Part shown: positions 34,421 to 43,355 of the stretch, piece after piece
How the letters are laid out: each line of letters starts with the position of its first letter
Numbering within the stretch: the first letter of the stretch is position 1
Source of the DNA: CBDATA01 sp965202845
GTDB lineage: Bacteria > Acidobacteriota > Vicinamibacteria > Marinacidobacterales > Marinacidobacteraceae
DNA length: 64,000 bases
Direction: 5' to 3'
Assembly (NCBI GenBank): GCA_965202845.1
Contig: OZ241856.1
Location: forward strand, 1,550,001-1,614,000
The notes under the pieces: generated by a model
What the model saw: the letters and a program-made list of their open reading frames with translations, nothing else
The model's database searches: none
Told to the model about the DNA's origin: nothing
Made by a program: the position numbers and the translations under genes

Positions 34421-35249
34421 TCGGGCGGGTGAGGCAGGTGGGGCCTCCGGCGCCGTTCTGGCTGATCTCCGATCCCTCGTAGACGCGCACCCGGAAGCCG
34501 GCTTCGACGAGGCGCCGGTTCGTCTTCCGGTTGGCGGCGATGGCGAGGAGCTCCCCGTCGCCCAGCGCCAGGACGTTCGCCGCCATCGTGTCCCGCTCCG
34601 CCTCGACGATGGGGATCAGGCGGAAGCCGCGCGCCTCCAGCAGCTGCAGGGTGGGAACCGCGAGCAGGCGCGGGTCCGCCAGCAGCGTCCGCTCGTCCAG
34701 CACGCTGATGAGGGACATCAGGTGGAGGCAGGCGGCGGGGCCGTCGCCGTGGGGGAGCGGCGACCGGATCACTTCGACCCCGTCGGGGGCGAGCAGCGCG
34801 GCGAGCTGGGCGATCCCGGCGGCGTCGGTGCGGTAGCCCTCGCCCGCCAGCAGCGTGCGTTCGTCCAGCCAGACCAGGTCGCCGCCCTCGGCGAGGCCGG
34901 GAGCTTCGACGGCGCCGAGTGTCGGGACGCCGAGATCCCGGTAGATCTCCCGGTGCGCCTCCGGTTCGGCGGCCCGCGCCGGCTTCCCCATCCGCATGAG
35001 AATCATCCCGCGCGACGACGGAAAGGAGGCGTCGTGGCAGTAGACGGCGTCCGCCGAGAGGCCGCGCGGCGCCGCCTCCACCACCTCCGCGCCGAAATCG
35101 GCCAGCTCGGCGACCAACGCCCGGTGCTGGCGCGCCGCGAGCTCCGGGTCCGGCGGACGCGGATAGCCGAGCTCCCGGTAGTCGGCCGGGTGCTCCAGCA
35201 TTTCGAGCTGCGGACCGATCACCAGCACCCGCTCCAGCCGCCCACACAT
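34404..35249 (-). CDS. Amidinotransferase-fold enzyme (DDAH/arginine deiminase-like)
   Basis: This 281-residue protein belongs to the guanidino-group-modifying superfamily. The likely nucleophile is Cys in GGPTCLTRPI near the C-terminus. The catalytic His is in AACLHLMSLISVLD. Acidic substrate-binding residues occur in YCHDASF and GLAEGGDLVWLDERTLL. It probably hydrolyses dimethylarginine or a related guanidino compound. I chose ATG 35249 because further upstream the frame only shadows the divergent amidohydrolase. Confidence 0.87.
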   Translation of the reverse strand: MCGRLERVLVIGPQLEMLEHPADYRELGYPRPPDPELAARQHRALVAELADFGAEVVEAAPRGLSADAVYCHDASFPSSRGMILMRMGKPARAAEPEAHREIYRDLGVPTLGAVEAPGLAEGGDLVWLDERTLLAGEGYRTDAAGIAQLAALLAPDGVEVIRSPLPHGDGPAACLHLMSLISVLDERTLLADPRLLAVPTLQLLEARGFRLIPIVEAERDTMAANVLALGDGELLAIAANRKTNRRLVEAGFRVRVYEGSEISQNGAGGPTCLTRPITRRA

Positions 35250-35323
35250 GCTGGGACGCCCCAGGACGGCGGGTTCGGCGGCGACGGAAGCGGGCACGGG
35301 GCGGGTGGGGAGCGTATCGCGGG

Positions 35324-35329
35324 TATGCT
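35324..35329 (+). promoter_or_regulatory. Candidate -10 element for the second amidohydrolase
   Basis: TATGCT lies 7 nt before ATG 35337. An in-frame ATG at 35325 lies inside this hexamer, which is why the later start is favoured. Confidence 0.35.
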
Positions 35330-35336
35330 CGCCGCC

Positions 35337-36626
35337 ATGAAGAAGAAGCTGCTCCCCCTGTCCGCTCTCATTCTTTTCTTCGGGTGCGGTTCCGAACCGC
35401 CGCCTCCGCTTGAGGGGGTGACCGCCTGGACCGGCATCACGCTGTGGGACGGCACCGGGGTGCCCGCCGTAGCGGACGCGGTTCTGGTGGCGCGGGACGG
35501 CCGGGTGGAGGCTGCGGGCGCGGCGGCGGACGTGGAAATCCCCGCCGGCGCCGAAGTCGTGGACCTTTCCGGCAAGACGGTGATCCCCGGCCTCATCAAC
35601 GCCCACGGTCACGTGAGCGACGTGCTGGGACTCGAAACCGGCCGCTACACCCGCGAAAACCTGCTGCGGCAGCTCGCCCTCTACGCCCGCTACGGCGTCA
35701 CCAGCGTCGCCTCGCTGGGGGGCGACGGGCCGGAGGCCGCCGCGCTCCGGGACGAGGAGGACGCGACCCTGGACCGCGCCCGGATCCGGATCGCCGGCGA
35801 GGTCATCTCGAGCGGAACCCCGGACGAGGCGGCGGAATCGGCGGCGCGGAGCCTCGCGCTCCCCGCCGACTTCCTCAAGATGCGGGTGGACACCAACCTG
35901 GGGGCGAACGAGCGGGTCTCGTCGGAGACCATCCAGCGGGTGATGGAGATCGGCGCCGAAGCCGGAAAGCCGGTCACCACCCACATCTTCTACCTGGAGG
36001 ACGCCAAGGAGGTTCTGCGCGCCGGGTCCGGCCTCATCGCCCACAGCGTGCGGGATCAGCCGGTGGACCAGGAGTTCCTCGACCTGATGCTCGAACGGGA
36101 GGTCTGCTACGTCCCGACGCTGGTTCGGGAAATCTCCACCTTCGTCTACGCCGACGTCCCGGACTTCTTCGACGACCCGTTCTTCCTGAAGGACGCCGAC
36201 CCGGCGGTTCTGGAGCAGTTGAAGGACCCCGAGCGGATGGCCCGGGTCCGGGAAAGCCCGACGGCCCGGGGATATCGGGAGCACTACCCGATCGCGATGG
36301 CCAACCTGAAGGCGGTGGCCGATGCTGGCGTTCCGATCGCGTTCGGCACCGACACCGGCCCGGCCGGCCGCTTCCAGGGCTACTTCGAGCACATCGAGAC
36401 CGGCGAGATGGCGGAAGCCGGACTCTCCGCCGAGGCGATCCTGCGCTCGGCGACCGGCGACGCGGCGCGCTGCCTCGGTTTCGGGGAGGTCGGCGAGCTG
36501 GTTCCCGGCAAGTGGGCGGACTTCATCGTGCTCGACGAGAACCCGCTCGAGGACATCGCCGCGCTGCGCACCATCGAACGGGTGGTGATCGCCGGCAACA
36601 CGGTCCCCGGAAGCACGAGGGAGTGA
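35337..36626 (+). CDS. Amidohydrolase-family lipoprotein (paralogue)
   Basis: This 429-residue metal-dependent hydrolase has a lipobox signal (LILFFGC). Metal ligands are in LINAHGHVSD (HxH), FLKMRVDTN (probable Lys), VTTHIFYLEDAKEVL, LIAHSVRD and AFGTDTGPAG. It shares the HIF(Y/D)LEDAK and AH(S/G)VRD segments with the protein at 12082-13320, so the two are paralogues. The substrate is unknown. It is divergent from the amidinotransferase-fold gene. Confidence 0.87.
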   Translation: MKKKLLPLSALILFFGCGSEPPPPLEGVTAWTGITLWDGTGVPAVADAVLVARDGRVEAAGAAADVEIPAGAEVVDLSGKTVIPGLINAHGHVSDVLGLETGRYTRENLLRQLALYARYGVTSVASLGGDGPEAAALRDEEDATLDRARIRIAGEVISSGTPDEAAESAARSLALPADFLKMRVDTNLGANERVSSETIQRVMEIGAEAGKPVTTHIFYLEDAKEVLRAGSGLIAHSVRDQPVDQEFLDLMLEREVCYVPTLVREISTFVYADVPDFFDDPFFLKDADPAVLEQLKDPERMARVRESPTARGYREHYPIAMANLKAVADAGVPIAFGTDTGPAGRFQGYFEHIETGEMAEAGLSAEAILRSATGDAARCLGFGEVGELVPGKWADFIVLDENPLEDIAALRTIERVVIAGNTVPGSTRE

Positions 36627-36680
36627 CCGCGCGCGACGCTACCATGCAGTCCAGGGTTCGATGATGGCGAGGGCGCGGCG

Positions 36681-37508
36681 ATGATGCGGGTCATCCATGG
36701 CGATTGCCGGTCGGCCCTGCGCGAACTGGAGCCGGCGTCGATCCAGTGCTGCGTCACGTCGCCGCCCTATTGGGGACTTCGCGACTACGATCATGCAGAG
36801 CAGATCGGCGCCGAAGCGTCGCCGGTGGAATACATCGAAAATCTGGTGACGGTCTTTCGTGAAGTGCGCCGCGTCCTGCGTCCCGATGGCGTCGTCTGGC
36901 TCAACCTGGGAGATGGATACGCCCGAAACGGAGGGACCGGCGGACATGGCCCCAACGCCGTTGTCGGAAACACGCGGAAACTCATTCAGCATCGAAACTG
37001 CAAGGTGCCGCCGTGCTGGGGACTGAAGGCGCTGGACCTGATGGGCATCCCGTGGCGCGTGGCGTTCGCCCTGCAGGAGGACGGCTGGTTCCTGCGGTCG
37101 CACGTAACCTGGATCAAGACAGCGGGGATGCCGGAGAGCGTGCGGAACCGCCCGACGCGCGCAACGGAAGACATCTTCATGTTGTCCGCCTCTCCGAAGT
37201 ACTTCTACGATCCCGACGGGGTGCGCCAGGAAACAGGCGCCAATCTCCGCGACTACTGGTTCCTGGGGCCGGACCCGAACCGGAAGGGACATCCCGCCGC
37301 GTTTCCACGCGAGCTCGCCCGGCGTTGCATCCTGCTCGGATCGCAGACGGGCGACACGGTGCTCGATCCATTTGGCGGTTGCGGCACGACCGGAGTCGTG
37401 GCCCGGAGCCTGGGGCGCGATTCGGTTCTGGTGGAATTGAGCCCGAAATGGAGCCGGGTCATCGAAGAGAGATCCCATGAAGAACGCATCCCGCTCTTCC
37501 AAAGCTAA
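36681..37508 (+). CDS. DNA methyltransferase (beta-type, probable N4-cytosine or N6-adenine)
   Basis: This 275-residue modification enzyme has catalytic motif IV as TSPPYWGLRDY, and the SPPY form favours N4-cytosine. The SAM-binding motif I comes later, DPFGGCGTTGVVARSLGRDS. This IV-to-I order is that of the beta class. A DIFMLSASPKYFYD segment lies between. It probably protects the site cut by the HNH endonuclease encoded by the next gene, which overlaps it by 32 bp. The pair is less GC-rich than its surroundings, suggesting acquisition by transfer. Confidence 0.9.
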   Translation: MMRVIHGDCRSALRELEPASIQCCVTSPPYWGLRDYDHAEQIGAEASPVEYIENLVTVFREVRRVLRPDGVVWLNLGDGYARNGGTGGHGPNAVVGNTRKLIQHRNCKVPPCWGLKALDLMGIPWRVAFALQEDGWFLRSHVTWIKTAGMPESVRNRPTRATEDIFMLSASPKYFYDPDGVRQETGANLRDYWFLGPDPNRKGHPAAFPRELARRCILLGSQTGDTVLDPFGGCGTTGVVARSLGRDSVLVELSPKWSRVIEERSHEERIPLFQS

Positions 37509-38049
37509 AATACTCGCGTTCTTCCGGAAGAATCTCGGGGTCGTTCTTCACTCGCAACAGATTCAGGACGCCAGCGGCGGCGCGGTGGAATGGGCGCGTC
37601 GGGTGCGTGAGTTGCGTTCCGAAGGATGGCCGATCCTCACGAACAACGATCGAGCCGACCTCAAACCCGGCGAATACATCCTTGAAAAAGACGGGAAACT
37701 CTCGCCGGAAACCTATCGTTTCCGGGGAAGTATTTCGGGGCGGCTTCGCGCCCAGGTTCTGGAACGCAATGGATACACGTGTCAGATGTGCGGGATTGGA
37801 GCGGGTGAAAAAACGGATGACGGCCGCCAAGCGAGATTGCACATTGGACATATCGTGGATCACGATCATGGCGGCAAACAGGAGTTGTCCAATCTGCGCG
37901 CCCTGTGCAGCACATGCAACCAGGGGGCCAAGAATCTGGTGCAGGAACCCCCAAGTTGGACTTGGCTTCTGGGGCAGTTGCGAAGAGCCGCCTTGAACGA
38001 TCAAAAAGCCGCCTTCGAGTGGCTCAAGCGCAAATTCGGAGAGGACTGA
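37477..38049 (+). CDS. HNH restriction endonuclease with N-terminal winged helix
   Basis: This protein of 190 residues has two parts. Residues 8-60 look like a small winged-helix DNA-binding domain (ILAFFRKNLGVVLHSQQIQD, RVRELRSEGWPILT). Residues about 90-155 form an HNH nuclease: CQMC supplies a zinc pair, HIGHIVDHDHGG the catalytic His, LSNLRALCSTCNQGAKN the Asn and the second zinc pair. Overlap with a methyltransferase gene argues for a two-gene type II restriction-modification system. Its specificity cannot be read from sequence. Confidence 0.88.
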   Translation: MKNASRSSKAKILAFFRKNLGVVLHSQQIQDASGGAVEWARRVRELRSEGWPILTNNDRADLKPGEYILEKDGKLSPETYRFRGSISGRLRAQVLERNGYTCQMCGIGAGEKTDDGRQARLHIGHIVDHDHGGKQELSNLRALCSTCNQGAKNLVQEPPSWTWLLGQLRRAALNDQKAAFEWLKRKFGED

Positions 38050-38076
38050 ATCCCGGAGGAAAAACAGGGCCGCCAT

Positions 38077-39549
38077 TCAACCGGAGCGGAGCGACCAGTC
38101 TCCTCCGGGCGTCTTCCGGGCCCGGCCCTCGCGTTCCAGCTTGGCGAGTCCCGAGGCGAGCGCGGTTTCCGCCAGCCGCCGGATCGGCCCCTCGCCGGGA
38201 ATCTCGCCCACCGGATAGACCCGGCGCCCGATCGCGCCAAGGCTCCGGGGACGCGCTTCTTCCAGCGCTTCCAGCAGGGCGGCCTCCCGCGCCTCCCGAT
38301 GCCGAATCTGCCCCAGGAGCAGGTCGCGTCCCGCCGCCACCGGCGCCCCGTGCGCCGGGTGGACGACGCCGCGGCATTCCCCGGCGAGGCGGCGGAGCGA
38401 GTCCATGTACCGCCCCAGGTCGCCGTCCTCCGGGGAAATCAGGATCGAGGAGAGCGACGAGACCATGTCCCCGGCCAGCATCGCGCCGTAGCGACTGTCC
38501 ACGAAGACGAGATGCCCCGGCGCGTGCCCGGGAGTGAACCGGACTTCGAGCTTCCAGTCGGGGCTGCCGTCGGGAGCGGCGCCCAAGTTAAGGCGGTCGC
38601 CGTCGCCCAGCGCCATCGTCTCTCCGGGAAGCGCCGGCATCCGCGCGAAAGTCTCCGGGTGCGCCCCCACCGGAACCCGGTAGCGGGCGGCGGCGGCGGC
38701 CACCGATCCGATGTGATCCCGGTGGTGGTGGGTCACCAGCACTCCCTCCAGACGATCGGTTCCGAGCAGCCGGTCCACCATCCCGAACAGCATCCGACGC
38801 TCGGCGGGGTCCTCCGGCGCCGGGTCCACCAGGTAGCGGCGGGAGGTTCCGACCAGGATCGCGTTGGTGTGGGTGGCGGGCGGCAGCGTCGGCGTCCGGC
38901 AGGGGATGACGGCGATTCCCGGCGCGTAGCGGACCGCCGGCCGGTGCCGCCCCGCCCTCCGGTTCCGCGCCCGGAACTCCGCCGCGTCGTCCGACCAGCG
39001 CTCCAGCAGGCCGATGATGGGCGGCGCCAGCGCCAGCGTTCCCGCGCGCCAGTCGGAGAGCGCCGCCTCCGGCGTGAAAAACGCCGAGTCCACGATCTCG
39101 CCCGGCCAGACCGTCACCCGTTCCCCCGCAGGCAGCGGCAGCCGGTAGAAGCGCGTATCGAAGCGGTACGGCGCCGACTCCGGGGTGGTGAGCGACTCCA
39201 CCTCGGCGAAGTCCTCCGCCCGGATCGCGGCGCCGGTTCGGGAAAGAACGTTGGCGAACCCGATCCGGCCTTCCAGCAGCGCCCGCCGGAGCGGGTCCAG
39301 CGCCACGCCGGAGTCCCGGCCGCTCGCGAGCAGGACCCCGGTCTCCTCGAACACCTCCCGGACGGCGGCGACGATCCGCGCCGGCGTCCCTTCGGCGGTC
39401 CTCGAGTCCTCCGGCGCCACCGTCCCGCCGGGAAAGGCCCAGAGCCCCGGAAACGCCCGGAGTTTCGGCGAGCGTCGCACCAGCAGCACCCGCTCCCCGG
39501 CGGTGAGCATCACGGCGACCGCCGGACGCGGCGACGATCCGCGCGCCAT
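38077..39549 (-). CDS. Nudix hydrolase fused to a metallo-beta-lactamase-fold hydrolase
   Basis: The protein has 490 residues. The first 220 are a Nudix domain (FPGLWAFPGGTVAPED and REVFEETGVLLASG, with an extended spacing in the Nudix box). It resembles the NUDT19-like CoA-pyrophosphatase subgroup. Residues about 230-420 are an MBL domain with THHHRDHIGS near 271 and HPAHGAP near 399. A C-terminal winged-helix-like segment (about 430-490) completes a LACTB2-type unit. Both halves look catalytically complete. The joint substrate is unknown. Confidence 0.9.
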   Translation of the reverse strand: MARGSSPRPAVAVMLTAGERVLLVRRSPKLRAFPGLWAFPGGTVAPEDSRTAEGTPARIVAAVREVFEETGVLLASGRDSGVALDPLRRALLEGRIGFANVLSRTGAAIRAEDFAEVESLTTPESAPYRFDTRFYRLPLPAGERVTVWPGEIVDSAFFTPEAALSDWRAGTLALAPPIIGLLERWSDDAAEFRARNRRAGRHRPAVRYAPGIAVIPCRTPTLPPATHTNAILVGTSRRYLVDPAPEDPAERRMLFGMVDRLLGTDRLEGVLVTHHHRDHIGSVAAAAARYRVPVGAHPETFARMPALPGETMALGDGDRLNLGAAPDGSPDWKLEVRFTPGHAPGHLVFVDSRYGAMLAGDMVSSLSSILISPEDGDLGRYMDSLRRLAGECRGVVHPAHGAPVAAGRDLLLGQIRHREAREAALLEALEEARPRSLGAIGRRVYPVGEIPGEGPIRRLAETALASGLAKLEREGRARKTPGGDWSLRSG

Positions 39550-39554
39550 CCCGC

Positions 39555-40388
39555 CTATCGGGTTCTTCGCAGACGCGGATCGGTTTCCAGCCTCTTCAGC
39601 GTGGCGATCACCGTGGCCAGCCGCTTCGCATCCGGCGGATGCGTTCCCCAGAACGACAGCCTCCCGTCCCGCATCCTCGCCGCTTCCGGCCGGGCGAAAA
39701 AGCGAGCGCCCCGAACCGGGTCGTAGCCCGCCTCCTTCGCGATCCAGGTTCCGATGACATCGGCCTCCAGCTCGAACTTCGAGGAAAAGGCCCTTCGCCC
39801 CGCCCGATCGCCCATCGCCATGAAATTCCGCATCTCCGCAGCTTCGTACCAGTAGTTCCGGTCCTCCTCCGCGCGCCCCGCCTGCGCGAGGCCGATCAAC
39901 GCCCCCGCGATCGCCGCGCCGAACCTGCCCCGCTTCTCCTCTTTCTGAAGATGCTTTCCGATGTGGTGCCCCATCTCGTGGCCGAGGATGAATGCGATCT
40001 CGTCCTCATTCCTCGCATCGAAGATCATCGGCACGGTGAATCCGACGACCGGTTTTCCGCCGCGGTAGAAGAAATAGGCGTTCCGCTCCAGCGTTTCGCT
40101 GTTGTAGAGCACCAGGATGTCGCAGTCAAAACCGGGATCGCCCCGGGTTTCCTCCCGGCACACCCGCTCGGCGACCGGCTCCACCCGCGCAACAGTGTCA
40201 AGGAATCGCTTCGCCGCCGCTTCCCGGTCCGCGGCGGGACGGACGAACCGGCGCCGCTCCTCGGCGAACATGTTCCGGGCCTTCGCTTCCTCGAGGGCGG
40301 AGACCCTGGGGATGCGGTAGGTCGCCGCGCACGCGCCCGACCCGACGAGGACCAGCAGCAAGAGAAAACCGCGCGCGACGCCCGCCAT
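39555..40388 (-). CDS. M48-family zinc metalloprotease lipoprotein
   Basis: This 277-residue protease has the HExxH zinc motif in ILGHEMGHHIGKHLQ and the third ligand Glu in KFELEADVIGTW. The ATG at 40388 is preferred because it gives a lipobox signal peptide (LLLVLVGSGAC); the longer reading from 40544 overlaps the divergent ureohydrolase gene. It is probably a periplasmic quality-control peptidase similar to LoiP/YcaL. A TACGTT hexamer (40401-40396) lies 7 nt upstream. Confidence 0.9.
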   Translation of the reverse strand: MAGVARGFLLLLVLVGSGACAATYRIPRVSALEEAKARNMFAEERRRFVRPAADREAAAKRFLDTVARVEPVAERVCREETRGDPGFDCDILVLYNSETLERNAYFFYRGGKPVVGFTVPMIFDARNEDEIAFILGHEMGHHIGKHLQKEEKRGRFGAAIAGALIGLAQAGRAEEDRNYWYEAAEMRNFMAMGDRAGRRAFSSKFELEADVIGTWIAKEAGYDPVRGARFFARPEAARMRDGRLSFWGTHPPDAKRLATVIATLKRLETDPRLRRTR

Positions 40389-40395
40389 CCCGCCG

Positions 40396-40401
40396 AACGT
40401 A
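40396..40401 (-). promoter_or_regulatory. Candidate -10 element for the M48 protease gene
   Basis: TACGTT on the minus strand lies 7 nt before ATG 40388. The spacing matches other unit-leading genes in the window. Confidence 0.35.
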
Positions 40402-40443
40402 TCACGACGCCGGATAGGCTCCCCGGAATCATGCCCCGATATC

Positions 40444-41316
40444 ATGATTGACGCGCCCCCCATCCCGTTTGCCGGCTTGCTCGCCAGCAAGGACGCCGAC
40501 GTCCCCGCCTCGCTGCTGGGCGTCCGGGACGCCAGCCAGTCCACCCACCGGAACGCCTGCGCGGCGGCGCCGCCGGCGATCCGGCTGGCCTACGACGGCA
40601 ACTGCTACAACGCCTTCAGCGAGCGGATGGCGGACTGCGAAGGCAAGCTGGCCGACCTGGGCGACCTCCTGCCCTCCGGGGACGGGTTCGATGCGGACGC
40701 GGTCCGCTACCGGGACGCCGTCGCCGCCGAACGGGACCGGAGGCGCGTCCCATTCGTCCTGGGAGGCGATCACGCCATCACCCCGCCGCTGGTCCAAGGG
40801 TTCCAGGGGGACGGCGCGCTCCACGTGGTCCAGTGGGACGCGCACCCGGACATGAACCCCGAGTTCGAGGGAAGCCGCACCTCGCACGCCTGCGTCGCGG
40901 CGCGCCTCCTCGAATTCCCGCACGTGGCGAGCCTCACCCAGATCGGCATCCGCACCGACACCCCGGTCCAGCGCGCGGCGCGGGAGGCGCACCCGGGCCG
41001 GGTCCACGCGATCTCCGCCCGGGAGGGGGCGCGGCGGAGCGCCTTCCTCGACCACCTCTCGGACGGCGCCCGCATCTATCTCACGGTGGACATGGACGGG
41101 TTCGACCCCGCCTTCGCCCCGGCGGTGGCCCATCCGGTCCCGGGCGGACTCTCGGCCCGGGCCGGACTCGACCTCATCCACGAAATCGGAACCCGCTTCC
41201 GGCTGGTCGGGATGGACGTGGTGGAGGCGTGTCCCGGCGGCGACCGGGAACAGCGCACCCTGCTGCTCGCCGCCCGCCTCATCCACGAGGGGGTGGGACT
41301 GGTGGTCGGGGACTGA
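40444..41316 (+). CDS. Ureohydrolase (agmatinase/arginase family)
   Basis: This enzyme of 290 residues hydrolyses a guanidino compound to urea using a binuclear manganese centre. The ligands are visible as LGGDHAIT, QWDAHPDMNPEF and VDMDGFDPAFAP. The middle motif is DAHPD, so the usual DAHxD pair is intact. SHACVAARLLE replaces the more common SHGTxxR. Agmatinase is the likeliest activity. The amidinotransferase-fold enzyme 5 kb away also acts on guanidino groups, but the two are not in one operon. Confidence 0.88.
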   Translation: MIDAPPIPFAGLLASKDADVPASLLGVRDASQSTHRNACAAAPPAIRLAYDGNCYNAFSERMADCEGKLADLGDLLPSGDGFDADAVRYRDAVAAERDRRRVPFVLGGDHAITPPLVQGFQGDGALHVVQWDAHPDMNPEFEGSRTSHACVAARLLEFPHVASLTQIGIRTDTPVQRAAREAHPGRVHAISAREGARRSAFLDHLSDGARIYLTVDMDGFDPAFAPAVAHPVPGGLSARAGLDLIHEIGTRFRLVGMDVVEACPGGDREQRTLLLAARLIHEGVGLVVGD

Positions 41317-42561
41317 TCAGCCCTCGGCGGCGATCACCGCTTCGATCTCCGCGTCGGTCAGCACCCGGTCGGTGTTCTTGGCGGCGCGGAAGACGCGGTG
41401 CGTCAGCTCGTCGGTCGGCTGGTGGCCGTGCTGGCGCAGCCAGTAGATGACGTTGGCGAGGCCGCTCATCGGCCCCACCTCCACCTTCTGGCGGAAGCCG
41501 TAGTCGCCGGCCGCCACCCCGGAATACACCCGGTCGGCGAGCCAGTCGTCGCCCTTCGCCTTCGCCTTGATGATCGCCGCCGCATGGACTCCGGTCCCGG
41601 TGCGGAAGGCGTCCCGCCCCACCACCGGATAGCCGGCCGGAATCGGCACCCCGGTGGCGTCCGCGACCGCCTCGCAATACTCGCGGAGCGCCGCCAGGTC
41701 GTTCGGAATCCAGCCGAGCAGTTTCAGGTTCACCAGCAGCTGGTCCATCGGGGTGTTGCCGCAGCGCTCGCCGATGCCGATGGCGGTGCCGTGGACGCAG
41801 TCGGCCCCCGCCTCGATGGCGGTGAGGCTGTTGGGCACCGAGAGCCCCCGGTCGCGGTGGCCGTGCCAGTCGAGCTGGACGTCGGCGCCGCTCTCCTCGA
41901 TCACCCCGCGGACGAACCGGATCAGCCGGGTCACGCCGTCCGGCGTGGCGTGCCCCACGGTGTCGCAGACCACGATGCGCCGGGCGCCGCAGCGGATAGC
42001 GGCGAGGTAGAGCTTCCGCACGTTCTCCGGACGGGCGCGGGTGGTGTCCTCGGTGACGTACTCGACCGGCAGGCCGTGCTCCACCGCCCAGGTCACCGAC
42101 GTTTCGGTCTGCCGCACCAGAAAATCGAGATCCCACTCCTCGGCGTACTGGCGGATCGGACTGGAGCCGATGAAGGCCGCGACCTCGATCGGGACGCCCG
42201 CCTTCTCCGAGACCCGGTGGATCGGCTCGATGTCGGACACCAGGGTGCGGGCGGCGCAGTTGGGGCGCACCCGCAGCTTCGCGTCCACGATCTCCCGCGC
42301 CAGCCGCAGCACCTGGGTCTCCACGTGCGGCCCGGCGGCCGGCAGCCCGATGTCGGCGCACTGGATGCCGAGCCGCTCGATCAGATGGAGCACCGCGACC
42401 TTCCGCTCGAGCGGCGGCGACACCACCGAGGGGCTCTGGAGGCCGTCCCGCAGCGTCTCGTCGTTCAGGACGACCGGCTTCGGGGGCAGCCACGCCTGGT
42501 CCGGATCGGGCCGGTTCCAGTCGTAGACGAGCGCCGCCTCGGAGGCGTTCCGGTCAGGCAT
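41317..42561 (-). CDS. LeuA/homocitrate synthase-like DRE-TIM metallolyase
   Basis: This 414-residue acyltransferase is of the isopropylmalate synthase superfamily. Metal and acetyl-CoA motifs are VLNDETLRDGLQSPS, LDWHGHRDRGLSVPNS, GTAIGIGERCGNTP and RTGTGVHAAAIIKA. The protein ends after a short helical subdomain and lacks the C-terminal LeuA allosteric domain. It may therefore be feedback-insensitive or act on another 2-oxoacid. It overlaps fabI by 8 bp rather than sitting with leu genes. Confidence 0.85.
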   Translation of the reverse strand: MPDRNASEAALVYDWNRPDPDQAWLPPKPVVLNDETLRDGLQSPSVVSPPLERKVAVLHLIERLGIQCADIGLPAAGPHVETQVLRLAREIVDAKLRVRPNCAARTLVSDIEPIHRVSEKAGVPIEVAAFIGSSPIRQYAEEWDLDFLVRQTETSVTWAVEHGLPVEYVTEDTTRARPENVRKLYLAAIRCGARRIVVCDTVGHATPDGVTRLIRFVRGVIEESGADVQLDWHGHRDRGLSVPNSLTAIEAGADCVHGTAIGIGERCGNTPMDQLLVNLKLLGWIPNDLAALREYCEAVADATGVPIPAGYPVVGRDAFRTGTGVHAAAIIKAKAKGDDWLADRVYSGVAAGDYGFRQKVEVGPMSGLANVIYWLRQHGHQPTDELTHRVFRAAKNTDRVLTDAEIEAVIAAEG

Positions 42562-43345
42562 CTTCGGGAAGCGTCGCTCCGATGGCGTGGAAGCCGCTGT
42601 CCACGTGGAGGGTCTCCCCGGTCACTCCGCGGGCGAGCGGCGAAAGCAGGAACGCCGCCGCATCGCCCACTTCGGCGGCGGTGGTGGCGCGGCGGAGCGG
42701 GGCATGGGCGCGGTAGTGCTCCACGATCCGCGAAATCCCCCCCACCGCCGAAGAGGCCAGCGTCTTCGCCGGACCGGCGGAGATCGCGTTCACCCGGACG
42801 CCCTCGGGACCCAGGTCGCTCGCCAGGTAGCGCACCGAGGATTCGAGCGCCGACTTGGCCACTCCCATCACGTTGTAGTTGGGGAACGCCCGCTCGGCGC
42901 CGAGATAGGTGAGGGTGACCACCGCCCCTCCCTCCCCGGCGGCGAGCGCCTCCCGGAAGCGGGCGGTCAGCGCGACCAGCGAATAGGCCGAGATGTCATG
43001 GGCGATGCGGAACCCGTCGCGCGAGGTCTGGACGAAGCTCCCGACCAGCTCCTCGCGCGGCGCGAAGGCCACCGAGTGCACGAGGAAGTCCAGCCCGCTG
43101 AGCTGGTCCAGCGCGAGGCCGACCGCAGCGTCCATCTGGGCGTCCTCCGCCACGTCCAGCGGCAGCGTCCCGGTTCCGGGGATTTCGGCGGCGAGCGCCT
43201 TGACGTTCCGACCCAGCCGCTCGTTCTGGTAGCTGAGCGCGAGCGTCGCCCCCTCCCGGGCCGCCGCCTGGGCGACGCCCCAGGCGAAGGAGCGTCGGTT
43301 TCCGACCCCGACGATCAGGCCGCGCTTTCCTTCCAGCAGCTTCAT
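42554..43345 (-). CDS. fabI: Enoyl-ACP reductase (NADH), FabI
   Basis: This 263-residue short-chain dehydrogenase-type enzyme completes each fatty-acid elongation cycle. The cofactor region is GLIVGVGNRRSFAWGVAQA. The catalytic YxxxxxxK pair is in NYNVMGVAKSALE, and TLTYLGAERAFPNYN is diagnostic for FabI. The second ATG (43345) is preferred over 43354 because FabI proteins start just before LLEGK. The downstream LeuA-like gene overlaps its end. Confidence 0.94.
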   Translation of the reverse strand: MKLLEGKRGLIVGVGNRRSFAWGVAQAAAREGATLALSYQNERLGRNVKALAAEIPGTGTLPLDVAEDAQMDAAVGLALDQLSGLDFLVHSVAFAPREELVGSFVQTSRDGFRIAHDISAYSLVALTARFREALAAGEGGAVVTLTYLGAERAFPNYNVMGVAKSALESSVRYLASDLGPEGVRVNAISAGPAKTLASSAVGGISRIVEHYRAHAPLRRATTAAEVGDAAAFLLSPLARGVTGETLHVDSGFHAIGATLPEDA

Positions 43346-43355
43346 GCCCGCCAAT

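Noticed and set aside
34173..36626. An 817-codon reading that extends the second amidohydrolase upstream
   Set aside because: The upstream 390 codons are antisense to the amidinotransferase-fold gene, and the lipobox signal peptide begins at 35337.
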